Source of the DNA: Hominiventricola aquisgranensis
GTDB lineage: Bacteria; Bacillota; Clostridia; Lachnospirales; Lachnospiraceae
Length of the DNA: 64,000 nt
Reading direction: 5' to 3'
NCBI RefSeq assembly: GCF_040096225.1
Contig: NZ_JBBMFC010000004.1
Location: forward strand, 1-64,000
The translations under genes and the position numbers were made by a program. The notes beneath the pieces are model-generated. The model worked only from the letters and a program-made list of their open reading frames with translations. It had not been told where the DNA came from and searched no databases. Position 1 is the first letter of the stretch. The number at the start of each line of letters is the position of its first letter. This document shows, one piece after another, positions 1 to 7,313 of the stretch.

Positions 1-11
1 TTTTTTGTATT

Positions 12-565
12 GTGTGTCCAGCGAAGCTGGACCACACTTGCCGGTGAAAGTCCGGTCACGGTAATCGCCAGTGAGCCGTGTAGCTAAACTCGGTGCGTTG
101 TAGTAATACAGGGTGCTAAGCGAGTGGATAAAGTAACCTCGACAAGAGGAGCGAGCAATCATGCAGACCGTAACATTAAGTGAATTCTGCCGTATCGTTA
201 AAAAGGTCTCTGATAGGAGAGCAAAGAGAAGTTGAGCCCTGGGTATATGGGCGAAAACCATGGAACGTGTGAAGAAACTGGAAAGCAGCACGGAAGAATC
301 TCTCGGTATAGAGGAAGCGGTATGTATGAAAAGTGTGGTTCGGAACTGGAGAGACCCTACCCATCACCAAAAGGTAAAAAGAAAGCGTATAAGCTTGGCG
401 AAATCGTATTTCTGATGGGAGGGAGTCGGAGAGGAACATAGTACCGATAATGGCTGTGCAAGAAAACGCAGTTTATGGGAAGGTTCCTTACTTCATTCAA
501 GTTTGTAGAGAGGGTAAGAGTGAGAGAATGTCATGCAGACTAATAACTCCAAAGAAAAAGTTCGA
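12..565 (+). mobile_element. Group II intron 5' half (domains I-III)
   Basis: The stretch begins with GTGTG at 12-16, which fits the GUGYG 5' boundary of group II introns. It continues as non-coding sequence full of short complementary arms and ends near 565. No credible protein is encoded. The intron reverse transcriptase and the domain V/VI hairpins lie about 2 kb downstream, so this looks like the 5' ribozyme half of the same element, or of a second truncated intron. The domain I-III assignment rests on position and general look, not on a folded model. Confidence 0.6.
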
Positions 566-672
566 CAACTTCAAAACAAACCATTTTAAATGCCTTTATA
601 TGAACACTTAAAGTGCAGAAAAACAAGCAATTTCATAAATGTTATTATTTTGAGCGCAAATGTAAAGCAATG

Positions 673-701
673 TTGATAGAAAAAATTGTTTATTTTATTT
701 A
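673..701 (+). promoter_or_regulatory. Candidate sigma-A promoter for the XRE regulator
   Basis: TTGATA at 673-678 and TATTTA at 696-701 are separated by 17 bases and sit 26 bases before the regulator start codon. The surroundings are very AT-rich, so a chance match is possible. Confidence 0.35.
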
Positions 702-727
702 AAATTGCTCTTAAAGGAGGACACAAA

Positions 728-1249
728 ATGGAAATTGGAAATAAAATCAACCAATTAAGGAAACTTTCGGGAATGACACAAGAACAATTAGCAGAAAAAC
801 TTAACGTATCCAGACAGACTATTTCCAAATGGGAGTCAGATAGCACTTCCCCTGATTTAGAAAGTATCGTTAAAATAAGCAGAATTTTTCATGTGTCATT
901 AGATGATTTGCTAAAGGAAGGAGAAGCAGGTGTGGCAAACAAAACTGATGAGCAAATAACTTTAGAAGATTTGATGAAAATAAATCTTCATAACAGAAAA
1001 ATGACGCTGTTGCTAATTAGTGGTCTGATTTTTATTATGGTTAGCATATTAAATTTCGCCTATGTAATTGCGCTACAAAGCACAACACTTAGTACCCAGT
1101 ATATGCTATACCGATATATCGTTACAGGACAATACGAAAATGCCCCTATTGATTATATGCGGTTAATGATACCGTCTATTATTGCGGCAGCAATCGGAGT
1201 GATATTGTTCATAAGTTATACCATTGAAAGAAGAAAAAAAGGAGACTGA
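728..1249 (+). CDS. XRE-family transcriptional regulator with membrane C-terminus
   Basis: The 173-residue protein starts at ATG 728, seven bases after a strong AGGAGG. Residues 1-62 form a Cro/CI-type helix-turn-helix (MTQEQLAEKLNVSRQTISKW), which should bind DNA as a repressor. After a short linker come two hydrophobic segments, near residues 93-115 and 145-165, so the protein is probably membrane-tethered. HTH proteins of this build are common in Firmicutes accessory DNA. The next gene, a lipoprotein, starts five bases after its stop, so the two form an operon and the regulator may respond to an envelope cue. Target genes are unknown. Confidence 0.85.
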   Translation: MEIGNKINQLRKLSGMTQEQLAEKLNVSRQTISKWESDSTSPDLESIVKISRIFHVSLDDLLKEGEAGVANKTDEQITLEDLMKINLHNRKMTLLLISGLIFIMVSILNFAYVIALQSTTLSTQYMLYRYIVTGQYENAPIDYMRLMIPSIIAAAIGVILFISYTIERRKKGD

Positions 1250-1253
1250 AAAT

Positions 1254-1946
1254 ATGTATAAGGCAAAGAAGTTTATTTCATATATGGCTTTATGTGTGTT
1301 AATCTTTTCTTTATGTGCATGTGGAGAAAAAGGTAGTGAAAACGCTGCTATTTATGGAGAAACCGTCGGAGGATTGGAAGATAATGAGCTTTTTGCAATT
1401 ATTGATACAAATGCTTCTTTACCTGTTTTACTTGTTACCTCACAAGTATATAATGACGGTTTGGGAAATCAGGCAGCACTTAATTGTGATGTATATTATT
1501 TGATAGATAAAGAAGTTAAAAACATAGGAACAATAGAAAGTATGGGAACAGCATATCCTATCGCCTATGATGAAACAGGTATTTATGCTGCTTCCGGTCA
1601 CGATATGCAGCGTTTTGAAATTGAAAAATCCGGTTCGCTCAGACTGGCAGAGGGGATTTATGAGCAATTTGACGAAAGTGGAAATGCTGCTTATACCATG
1701 AAAAAAGGAGAGGAAACAGATGTAATTACAGAAGAAGAATACTATGCAGCTTTTGAAAAATACAGCAATGCTACCATAGTAAATTTCTCTTATGGTGCAT
1801 CGGACGCTGGCAAGGCAGAAGTGGTAACTAACAATGAGCTGGAACCCCGTCAAGGAAATATAGCAGAAGATGTCAATGTACTAGAAATTGTACAAGAGAC
1901 AGCCTCGGAATTTGCAGTCAAAAAAATGGAAACTTCTTATTTTTGA
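1254..1946 (+). CDS. Putative lipoprotein, function unknown
   Basis: A 230-residue protein begins at ATG 1254, preceded by GGAG and five bases after the regulator stop. The N-terminus is a lipoprotein signal: a basic MYKAKK start, a hydrophobic core and a lipobox SLCAC with the modified Cys near residue 23. The mature part is acidic and shows no family I recognise. The C-terminus ends abruptly where the downstream sequence becomes mobile-element debris, so the gene may have lost its natural end. Co-transcription with the membrane HTH regulator suggests a sensor or regulator partnership; this is inference. Confidence 0.65.
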   Translation: MYKAKKFISYMALCVLIFSLCACGEKGSENAAIYGETVGGLEDNELFAIIDTNASLPVLLVTSQVYNDGLGNQAALNCDVYYLIDKEVKNIGTIESMGTAYPIAYDETGIYAASGHDMQRFEIEKSGSLRLAEGIYEQFDESGNAAYTMKKGEETDVITEEEYYAAFEKYSNATIVNFSYGASDAGKAEVVTNNELEPRQGNIAEDVNVLEIVQETASEFAVKKMETSYF

Positions 1947-2068
1947 AAGGCAGGACAATGAAATTTTTTATGCCGCTACTTTGGTAGAAAATGATTGTGC
2001 GCCGGAGATGATATTTTTACAAACGACTTACAGACAACACTTAAAGAATAGCAAACCCAGTCGAGCCA

Positions 2069-2110
2069 GTCAACGGCAAGATGAACGGCTCTTGCAGAGC
2101 CGCCGTTGAC
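2069..2110. repeat. GC-rich inverted repeat in non-coding debris
   Basis: GTCAACGGC at 2069-2077 is exactly complementary to GCCGTTGAC at 2102-2110, with a second small complementary pair (CGGCTC/GAGCCG) inside. It stands out as GC-rich among AT-rich neighbours. Similar palindromes occur in integrative conjugative elements of Firmicutes, which I cannot confirm here. Confidence 0.5.
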
Positions 2111-2180
2111 AGCCCCGCCCGGTTTTGCAGTTAGGCAGTCAAGGAGCGACAGCCTAAAGTGCTGCCGCCCCTTACTTTTA

Positions 2181-2223
2181 TGATACAGCATCAACTTTGG
2201 AAGTATATCCTGATGCTGTATCA
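2181..2223. repeat. Perfect 13-bp inverted repeat at the transposase breakpoint
   Basis: TGATACAGCATCA at 2181-2193 is perfectly complementary to TGATGCTGTATCA at 2211-2223, with a 17-base loop. The right arm runs directly into the first recognisable codons of the IS3-type transposase remnant, so it may mark the deletion or rearrangement junction. Confidence 0.7.
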
Positions 2224-2534
2224 GAGGAACACAGTACACAAGTGAGTTATATCGTAAAGCAATCAGCAAATATGGCATTCTCCAAAGCATGAACAGTGCT
2301 GGCGGCAGATGCCACGACAATGCCAGATGCGAAAGCATGTGGGCAAGATTCAAAGAAGAATTACTTTATGGACGTTATGATACCACTTCAATGACAGTAG
2401 AACAGTTAAAAACACTCATCTGGAGATATTTCATCAGCTATTGGAATAACCGAAGAATCTGCTCTGCTAATGGTGGCTTACCTCCGATGATTAAGCGTCA
2501 ACAATACTACGATTCATTACAGGAGGCAGCATAG
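2214..2534 (+). pseudogene. IS3-family transposase C-terminal remnant
   Basis: The open frame from 2214 to 2534 encodes only the end of an IS3/IS150-type DDE integrase. The visible blocks are RGTQYTS, then the typical GGRCHDNARCESMWARFKEEL, with the catalytic Glu expected in the latter, and a C-terminal YWNNRRI. The DDE Asp residues, the N-terminal helix-turn-helix and the upstream orfA are missing, and a TGA stop at 2211 closes the frame just before the homology. It cannot make an active transposase. It lies immediately before the intron reverse transcriptase. Confidence 0.85.
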
Positions 2535-2545
2535 GTCGAACATCC

Positions 2546-3823
2546 TTGAGAAAAAAGTGTAAACCAATATTGACAATATCACTATATCTGACAGCCAAGA
2601 AATGTGACAGCCGAAGATTTCATGCACTGTACGATAAGGTGTATCGGGATGATGTACTTTTCGAGGCATGGAAACGGGTAAAAGCTAACAAAGGTACCAG
2701 TGGTGTAGATGGAATCAGAATCGAAGATATTGAAGCGATGGGAATTGAAAAATACCTGTCAGAAATCAAATCGGAACTGATGGAAGGAAAGTACAAACCA
2801 TCCCCAGTAAAGCGAGTTATGATACCAAAACCAGACGGAAGTGAAAGACCTCTTGGAATATCAACAGTCAAGGACAGAATTGTGCAAATGGCTACCAAGA
2901 TAGCAATAGAGCCAGTATTCGAAGCTGACTTTAGAGATTGTTCCTATGGATTCCGACCAAAAAGAAGTGCCAAGCAAGCACTGGAAGTGGTAAGGAAAGC
3001 GTGTAACAACAAGGGCTATTATGTAGTAGACGCAGATATTGAGAAGTTCTTTGATAACGTAAACCAAGATAAGCTGATGAAACTGGTAGAGCAGAGAATA
3101 TCAGACCGTAGGATATTGAAGCTGATAAGACAATGGTTAGTATCAGGAGTATTATACGGAAATGTACTGACAATCTCTGAACTGGGAACAAGCCAAGGTT
3201 CAGTTATATCTCCGTTATTGGCAAACATCTACTTAAATACACTGGACAGACTGTGGGAAAAGTATGGACTTACTCATGGTATTCTTGTAAGGTACGCAGA
3301 TGATACAGTAATCATCTGCAAGAATAAGAAAAGTGCAAATCACGCACTGAACTTATTGCAGTACATCATGGCAAAACTGGATTTAAAGCTACACCCAGTA
3401 AAAACAAAGATTGTCAGCATGTGGGACGGAAAAGAGGGACTTGACTTTCTTGGAATGCACCACAGAAGAATGACAACGGAAACAAGCAAAGGACAATTGT
3501 ATAAAGAAACTTATCAGTATCCGAGCAGGAAGGCTATGAGGAAAATGAAAGTAGAAATTAAAAGAAATGTAAACAGTCGAAGTCTGCTGATTGCAAAGGA
3601 AGAGGATTTAATAAAGAATCTAAATCCGAAAATCACAGGTTGGAAGAATTATTATTCCACCAAAACAAATGAGAAATGGATGCAGGCATTGGACTGGTAC
3701 ATTATCTGTACCTTTACAAGATGGTATAACAAGAAACACCAAAGGCGTAAACATATGTCAAGAGTGGGATTTGTTAGAAATAGCATTTACGAAAAAGGAT
3801 TAAAGAAAATGGCTAGAGCATGA
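2546..3823 (+). CDS. Group II intron reverse transcriptase/maturase
   Basis: The 425-residue protein of retron/group II type reads from a TTG at 2546. It has the N-terminal RVKANKGTSGVDG block, the fingers motif PKPDGSERPLGI, the palm motif with catalytic YADD (VRYADDTVI) and a C-terminal maturase X domain ending in a basic tail. The reverse transcriptase signatures look intact, and the length is usual for intron-encoded proteins without an endonuclease domain. It should splice and mobilise its own intron RNA. No good ribosome binding site precedes 2546 and no ATG precedes the homology, so the true start may have been lost when the IS3 remnant arrived 11 bases upstream. Confidence 0.88.
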   Translation: MRKKCKPILTISLYLTAKKCDSRRFHALYDKVYRDDVLFEAWKRVKANKGTSGVDGIRIEDIEAMGIEKYLSEIKSELMEGKYKPSPVKRVMIPKPDGSERPLGISTVKDRIVQMATKIAIEPVFEADFRDCSYGFRPKRSAKQALEVVRKACNNKGYYVVDADIEKFFDNVNQDKLMKLVEQRISDRRILKLIRQWLVSGVLYGNVLTISELGTSQGSVISPLLANIYLNTLDRLWEKYGLTHGILVRYADDTVIICKNKKSANHALNLLQYIMAKLDLKLHPVKTKIVSMWDGKEGLDFLGMHHRRMTTETSKGQLYKETYQYPSRKAMRKMKVEIKRNVNSRSLLIAKEEDLIKNLNPKITGWKNYYSTKTNEKWMQALDWYIICTFTRWYNKKHQRRKHMSRVGFVRNSIYEKGLKKMARA

Positions 3824-3851
3824 CGTAATGCTGTAGAAAGAAGAATGTTGG

Positions 3852-3924
3852 AAAGCCGTGTGAGGGAGAACCTCATGCACGGTTTGATGAGGGGCGGATG
3901 AAATTTCTCATCCGCCTACTCTAC
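3852..3924 (+). ncRNA. Group II intron domains V and VI, 3' end
   Basis: Domain V is at about 3852-3885: it opens with AAAGCCGTG, carrying the catalytic AGC triad, folds as a short stem closed by GAGG/CCTC and returns through CACGGTTT. Domain VI follows as a hairpin of GCGGATGA with TCATCCGC. An unpaired A lies in CCTACTC just before the CTAC end at 3921-3924, the expected branch-point and 3' boundary. This places the 3' splice site after 3924. Confidence 0.85.
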
Positions 3925-4445
3925 CTGCTGGGGACGTGTGCGTGGATGTTTGAGAGGTTTTCTGGTGAGCTGTCGGGCAAATGTGTGACATGACGCGTTT
4001 TTTTGCGAGTTGTCAGGCGGTCGGACAATTCATAAGGCATTTGAACTGCTATTAGCTCATTTCCTGTCCGGTGACTCCATTCTATAAGGCCTTTGGATAA
4101 TTCATATTGTAATTGAAGGCAGATTCTCCAAAGCAGGCGAAGATAGACATCTTCGGCTGATGAAACGGACAATTAGCGCCTGCTTGAGGCAAAAATTCTA
4201 CAACAAATATGAAAAATACTGCAAATCATAAGTAAAACGGACAATTAGTACCCGCCCGACATGGAAATTCTCCAACTCACATCAGAAAAGCTTCACGCGA
4301 GGAAGTGATTGGTTAGCCAGGCGATTCTCCGCGCTTGAATTGTCCAAAGTAAAGATCATTCCTGTACTGGGTGTAAGATTGACAATGTATAGGCGGTATT
4401 AGATAATAGATTTGAAAGACGCAAGGCAATTATGGAGATATTCAG
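3925..4445. repeat. Gene-poor zone with dispersed short repeats
   Basis: No credible gene is seen. The zone carries repeated short words: ACGGACAATTAG at 4165-4176 and again at 4237-4248, each followed by a GC-rich tail, plus GGACAATTCATAAGG and GGATAATTCAT variants near 4023 and 4095. A related GGACAATT/GGGCAATT vocabulary recurs near 44.2-44.4 kb. It looks like a decayed repeat family rather than a CRISPR array, since neither unit length nor spacing is constant. Confidence 0.5.
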
Positions 4446-4817
4446 ATGAAAGATGTCAGGGATGAACTTGTAAAATTAGTGTACAAAACGGTATTCATAT
4501 GTATTGCTGTTTTTATTATTGCAGTGTTTGTGAAGGATTATTATCTAAATTATTTGTTTGGCTTATTATTTTATCCGTTAAACAAGTATATAAAATTTGT
4601 ACTCACTTTTTTTATATGTTTCTGGCCATTCATCAGTGCGATAATGATTTTGTTAAGAGCTACTTGGTTTATCATAAAAAATATATTATTAGCAGATGTA
4701 ACATTTTCAAAAGAATACTTTTTCTTTTTTGCTGTTGCGCAGATAATTATGGCGATTTTGATAATTGTGGCAACAATTTCTAGCATACTTACAAATACAA
4801 AAGATCTATTGTGTTGA
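4446..4817 (+). CDS. Hypothetical membrane protein, 123 residues
   Basis: The frame begins at ATG 4446, with only a weak purine stretch (GGAGATATTCAG) as ribosome binding site. Three long hydrophobic stretches lie near residues 13-33, 50-72 and 90-113, so it should be an integral membrane protein. I recognise no family. It stands just before a frameshifted membrane gene and may belong to the same degraded locus. Confidence 0.5.
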   Translation: MKDVRDELVKLVYKTVFICIAVFIIAVFVKDYYLNYLFGLLFYPLNKYIKFVLTFFICFWPFISAIMILLRATWFIIKNILLADVTFSKEYFFFFAVAQIIMAILIIVATISSILTNTKDLLC

Positions 4818-4881
4818 AGTGGTCAAGACAAATATGGTATGAGAAGTCATATGTGGTAATGAAAATAATTGTTCAATATTT

Positions 4882-5385
4882 TTGTATACAAAGTTGTTTT
4901 ATAGTGGAAATTTAAATACAAAAAAAGAAGTAGAATTCAATGATAAAGAAATGTCAGGGAGAACATTAAATGAAAAAATTTATAAAAAGCATATCCTATA
5001 TATGCCGATAACTGAAATGATTTGGTATATACCGATGAGTCTTCTTGATTTTGAGGCATATATAGGTAGTCCTGCTTTAATAAAACAATCGCAATTTCCT
5101 TACTACGAAAATTATTATACAGTCCAAGGAAAAGTCGTCTCTTTTGAACGTAACGGTTCGGGCCATACATATAGATCTATTCTAGTATTGGATAACGGGA
5201 ATACATACTATATACCACCCACTTTAGAAAGAAACTATGGATATGAAGACTGGCTTCTTAATAAAATACATTCAGACATTACTTCTGGAAAAGAAGTCAT
5301 CTTGCAGGTGTTAGACTTTGACAATAGTGACTATACACCAGCGATTATGTCATTAAAGTGTAATGGAGTGGAATATTTTCCCTAG
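4882..5385 (+). pseudogene. Broken membrane protein, N-terminal piece
   Basis: A 167-residue frame reads from TTG 4882 to a TAG at 5385. It has no proper ribosome binding site and no ATG back to the stop at 4840. It contains one hydrophobic stretch and then a soluble region with a beta-rich look (TVQGKVVSFERNGSG, SILVLDNGNTYYIP). It stops at EYFP, while the neighbouring frame continues smoothly as SLEESINIYQESERGG. That pattern suggests a frameshift near 5380 in a once longer gene. Family not recognised. Confidence 0.55.
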
Positions 5386-5593
5386 AAGAATCAATAAATA
5401 TTTACCAAGAATCCGAAAGAGGAGGAGTAAAGTGGGACTTTCAATCACAATGTCTTGGTTATATTCCTATCATACTCTCTGGAACGTGTGCTGTATTACA
5501 AGTTTTATTGTTAGAGAGAAAAGCAAGAGTGATAAGAAAAAAATAAAAAGGGACTATTTAAGTGCTTTATTTGGATACATTCTGGTTTTTTAG
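5364..5593 (+). pseudogene. Broken membrane protein, middle piece in two frames
   Basis: Two overlapping frames share this segment. One carries a plausible transmembrane run (CLGYIPIILSGTCAVLQVLL) and ends in an A-rich run near 5540. The other then supplies KRDYLSALFGYILVF and stops at TAG 5591-5593, directly after a run of six T. The third piece continues the hydrophobic run in the next frame. Two homopolymer slips would restore a single reading. The coding sense is judged only from hydrophobicity and continuity. Confidence 0.45.
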
Positions 5594-5994
5594 TTGCCAT
5601 TTTATTATCAGCATATGTATTGTTCGGCATTGCTTGGAATACACAGCAGACATGTTTAGAAATTTTCGATGTACCATCGGAATCTGGTTGTGAGATCTTA
5701 GATGGTAGCGTGATTAGTATTTCTAAAATTGATGATGATAATTATTTACAAGTAGAAATGGGCGGCAAAACAGCTTATCTTCTACTGAAAAATGTCCAAG
5801 AACATTTTTCAGTAGAAGATATAACTCATATAGCTACTGGTGAAAAACTAAATTTGTTGGTTTACAACTTTCCGTATTCAGGAAAAATTGTATCAGGAAT
5901 ACTGAAAATTTCTTCTGATAATAAAACCTATATTTCTTATTCAGAGGGGAAAAACCTTTATTATATAGCCATGAGCAAAACTCCAAAAGAGTAG
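5587..5994 (+). pseudogene. Broken membrane protein, C-terminal piece
   Basis: From 5587 the frame reads FLVAILLSAYVLFGIAW, the other half of the transmembrane segment interrupted at 5591. It then gives about 115 residues of soluble, beta-rich sequence ending at 5994. Joined to the two preceding pieces it would form one protein of roughly 365 residues with an ectodomain on each side of membrane segments. If translated alone, TTG 5620 would have no Shine-Dalgarno. No known family is recognised. Confidence 0.5.
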
Positions 5995-6182
5995 TAATTG
6001 CAATGGTTTCCGGTCATGGCTGAAACCGAAAATCACTCATATGGTATAGAAAGCGGAGCCTCTTTTTGGTAAAATTGACTTGAGAGAAACCCAACTAGAA
6101 AGGGGCTGGCCGCTATCTACCGACAGGAAATCATTCAGGATGTGACGCTCTTTACATCCCAAAGCGCCGCCATGTTTTATGA
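5995..6182. other. Junction zone between AT-rich and GC-rich blocks
   Basis: Base composition changes here from the AT-rich sequence on the left to the GC-richer block on the right. A 43-codon open stretch at about 6115-6243 has a protein-like composition but no start, no ribosome binding site and no recognised family, so it is probably another fragment. Confidence 0.35.
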
Positions 6183-7218
6183 CAAGCTTTTCAGCAGCTT
6201 GGACTTCACGCTGCGCAGGGCGACACAACCGATGATTTGATCGCAAAAGCAAACGAGATCAATCCGCGGCCTTCCGGTCGTTTCTCTGACGGCTTGGCAG
6301 GTGGGAATTCAAACCAATAACACCTATACCGATGCGCGCATCCGAAAAATTTCCAAGGAGCGCATTCAAGCGGAACTGGACAAGAGAAATATTATTATCG
6401 TGGCAGGTTTTCAGGGGATCAATTCCTTTGGCGATGTGACCACATTGGGCCGCGGCGGCTCGGATACCAGTGCGGTAGCGCGGGCTGCGGCGTTCCATGC
6501 AGATTTTTGCCAGATCTATACGGATGTGGACGGCGTTTATACTGCCGATCCCCGCGTGGTGCCCAATGCGAAAAAATTGCCGGAAATTACCTTTGCGGAT
6601 ATGTTGGAGCTGGCTTCGCAGGGTGCTCAGGTGCTGCATAACCGCAGCGTGGAACTGGCGAAAAAGTACCATGTCAATATGGAAGTGGTTTCCAGTCTGA
6701 AAAATATACCTGGCACAAAAGTCAAGGAGGTAATAAAATTGGAAAAGACGAATATCGGCGGCGTTGCCAAGATGGATAATTTTGCGAGATTCTCTCTGGT
6801 GGGTCTGGAAGATTGCCCCGGTGTTGCTTTTAAGGTGTTTTCGCTGCTGAGCCGTCACAATGTAAATGTGGATATTATTTTGCAGTCTGTGGGCCGCAGC
6901 GGCAGTAAGGACATCAGCTTTACCTGCCCGCTGAGCAGCCTGGACGATGCCCGCCGGGTGCTGGAAGAGAACAAGGATGTGCTCGAATATGACAGCATTG
7001 AGGTGGACGATAATGTGGCCAAGATCAGCCTGGTGGGCGCCGGTATGATGACGCATGTGGGCGTGGCCTCCGATATGTTCGAGGCGCTGTATGATGCAGG
7101 TATCAATATCCAGATGATTGCTACATCCGAGATTCGTATTTCGGTATTGGTGAACAAGGACGATGCAAACCGCGCCATCAAAGTGGTGCACGATAAGTTC
7201 TTCGGCAACGAGGACTGA
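6183..7218 (+). pseudogene. lysC: Aspartokinase, 5'-truncated
   Basis: Aspartokinase phosphorylates aspartate in the first step of lysine, threonine and methionine synthesis. A short frame (6183 onward) holds the family block AQGDTTDDLIAKANEINP. After a jump of frame and a missing stretch, the frame from about 6256 resumes at PVVSLTAWQVGI and runs to 7218. It includes GFQGIN, DVTTLGRGGSDTSA, the HNRSVELAKKY block and two C-terminal ACT domains. The N-terminal nucleotide-binding segment and the residues after NEINP are absent, so the catalytic subunit cannot be complete. Codons are GC-rich (GCC, GCG, CGC, GGC) unlike the flanks, suggesting import from another clostridial family followed by decay of the 5' end. 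Confidence 0.85.
6724..6741 (+). promoter_or_regulatory. Internal ribosome binding site for an aspartokinase beta-type subunit
   Basis: AAGGAGGT at 6724-6731 is followed, seven bases on, by TTG 6739-6741 in frame with the aspartokinase C-terminal domain. Bacillus-type lysC genes make a separate regulatory beta subunit of ACT domains from just such an internal start. The product here would be about 159 residues and could still be made although the 5' part of the gene is lost. Confidence 0.6.
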
Positions 7219-7288
7219 CCGATCGGTCTTTCCTTTTTTGAAGCAGCGTGTTATACTATGGAAAATAGTGTAACGCGCTGCTTTTTTT
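7217..7288 (+). terminator. Two stacked terminator hairpins after the aspartokinase remnant
   Basis: The first is GACCGATCGGTC at 7217-7228 with a T-rich tail. The second is a long hairpin with AGCAGCG (7242-7248) pairing with CGCTGCT (7276-7282), with the inner parts also complementary, followed by seven T. Both have the shape of Rho-independent terminators for the rightward transcript. Confidence 0.8.
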
Positions 7289-7313
7289 CAGCAGGCGGAA
7301 GGAGTTAGAAACG

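Noticed and set aside
1888..2109. 73-codon frame downstream of the lipoprotein
   Set aside because: It overlaps the lipoprotein end in another frame, has no ribosome binding site, and its tail reads through the GC-rich palindrome.
3925..4445. Possible CRISPR or rRNA-like repeat zone
   Set aside because: Repeat words are of unequal length and spacing, and there is no RNA gene signature.
6115..6243. 43-codon open stretch before the aspartokinase remnant
   Set aside because: It has no start codon or ribosome binding site and overlaps the aspartokinase fragment in another frame; kept only as a probable scrap.
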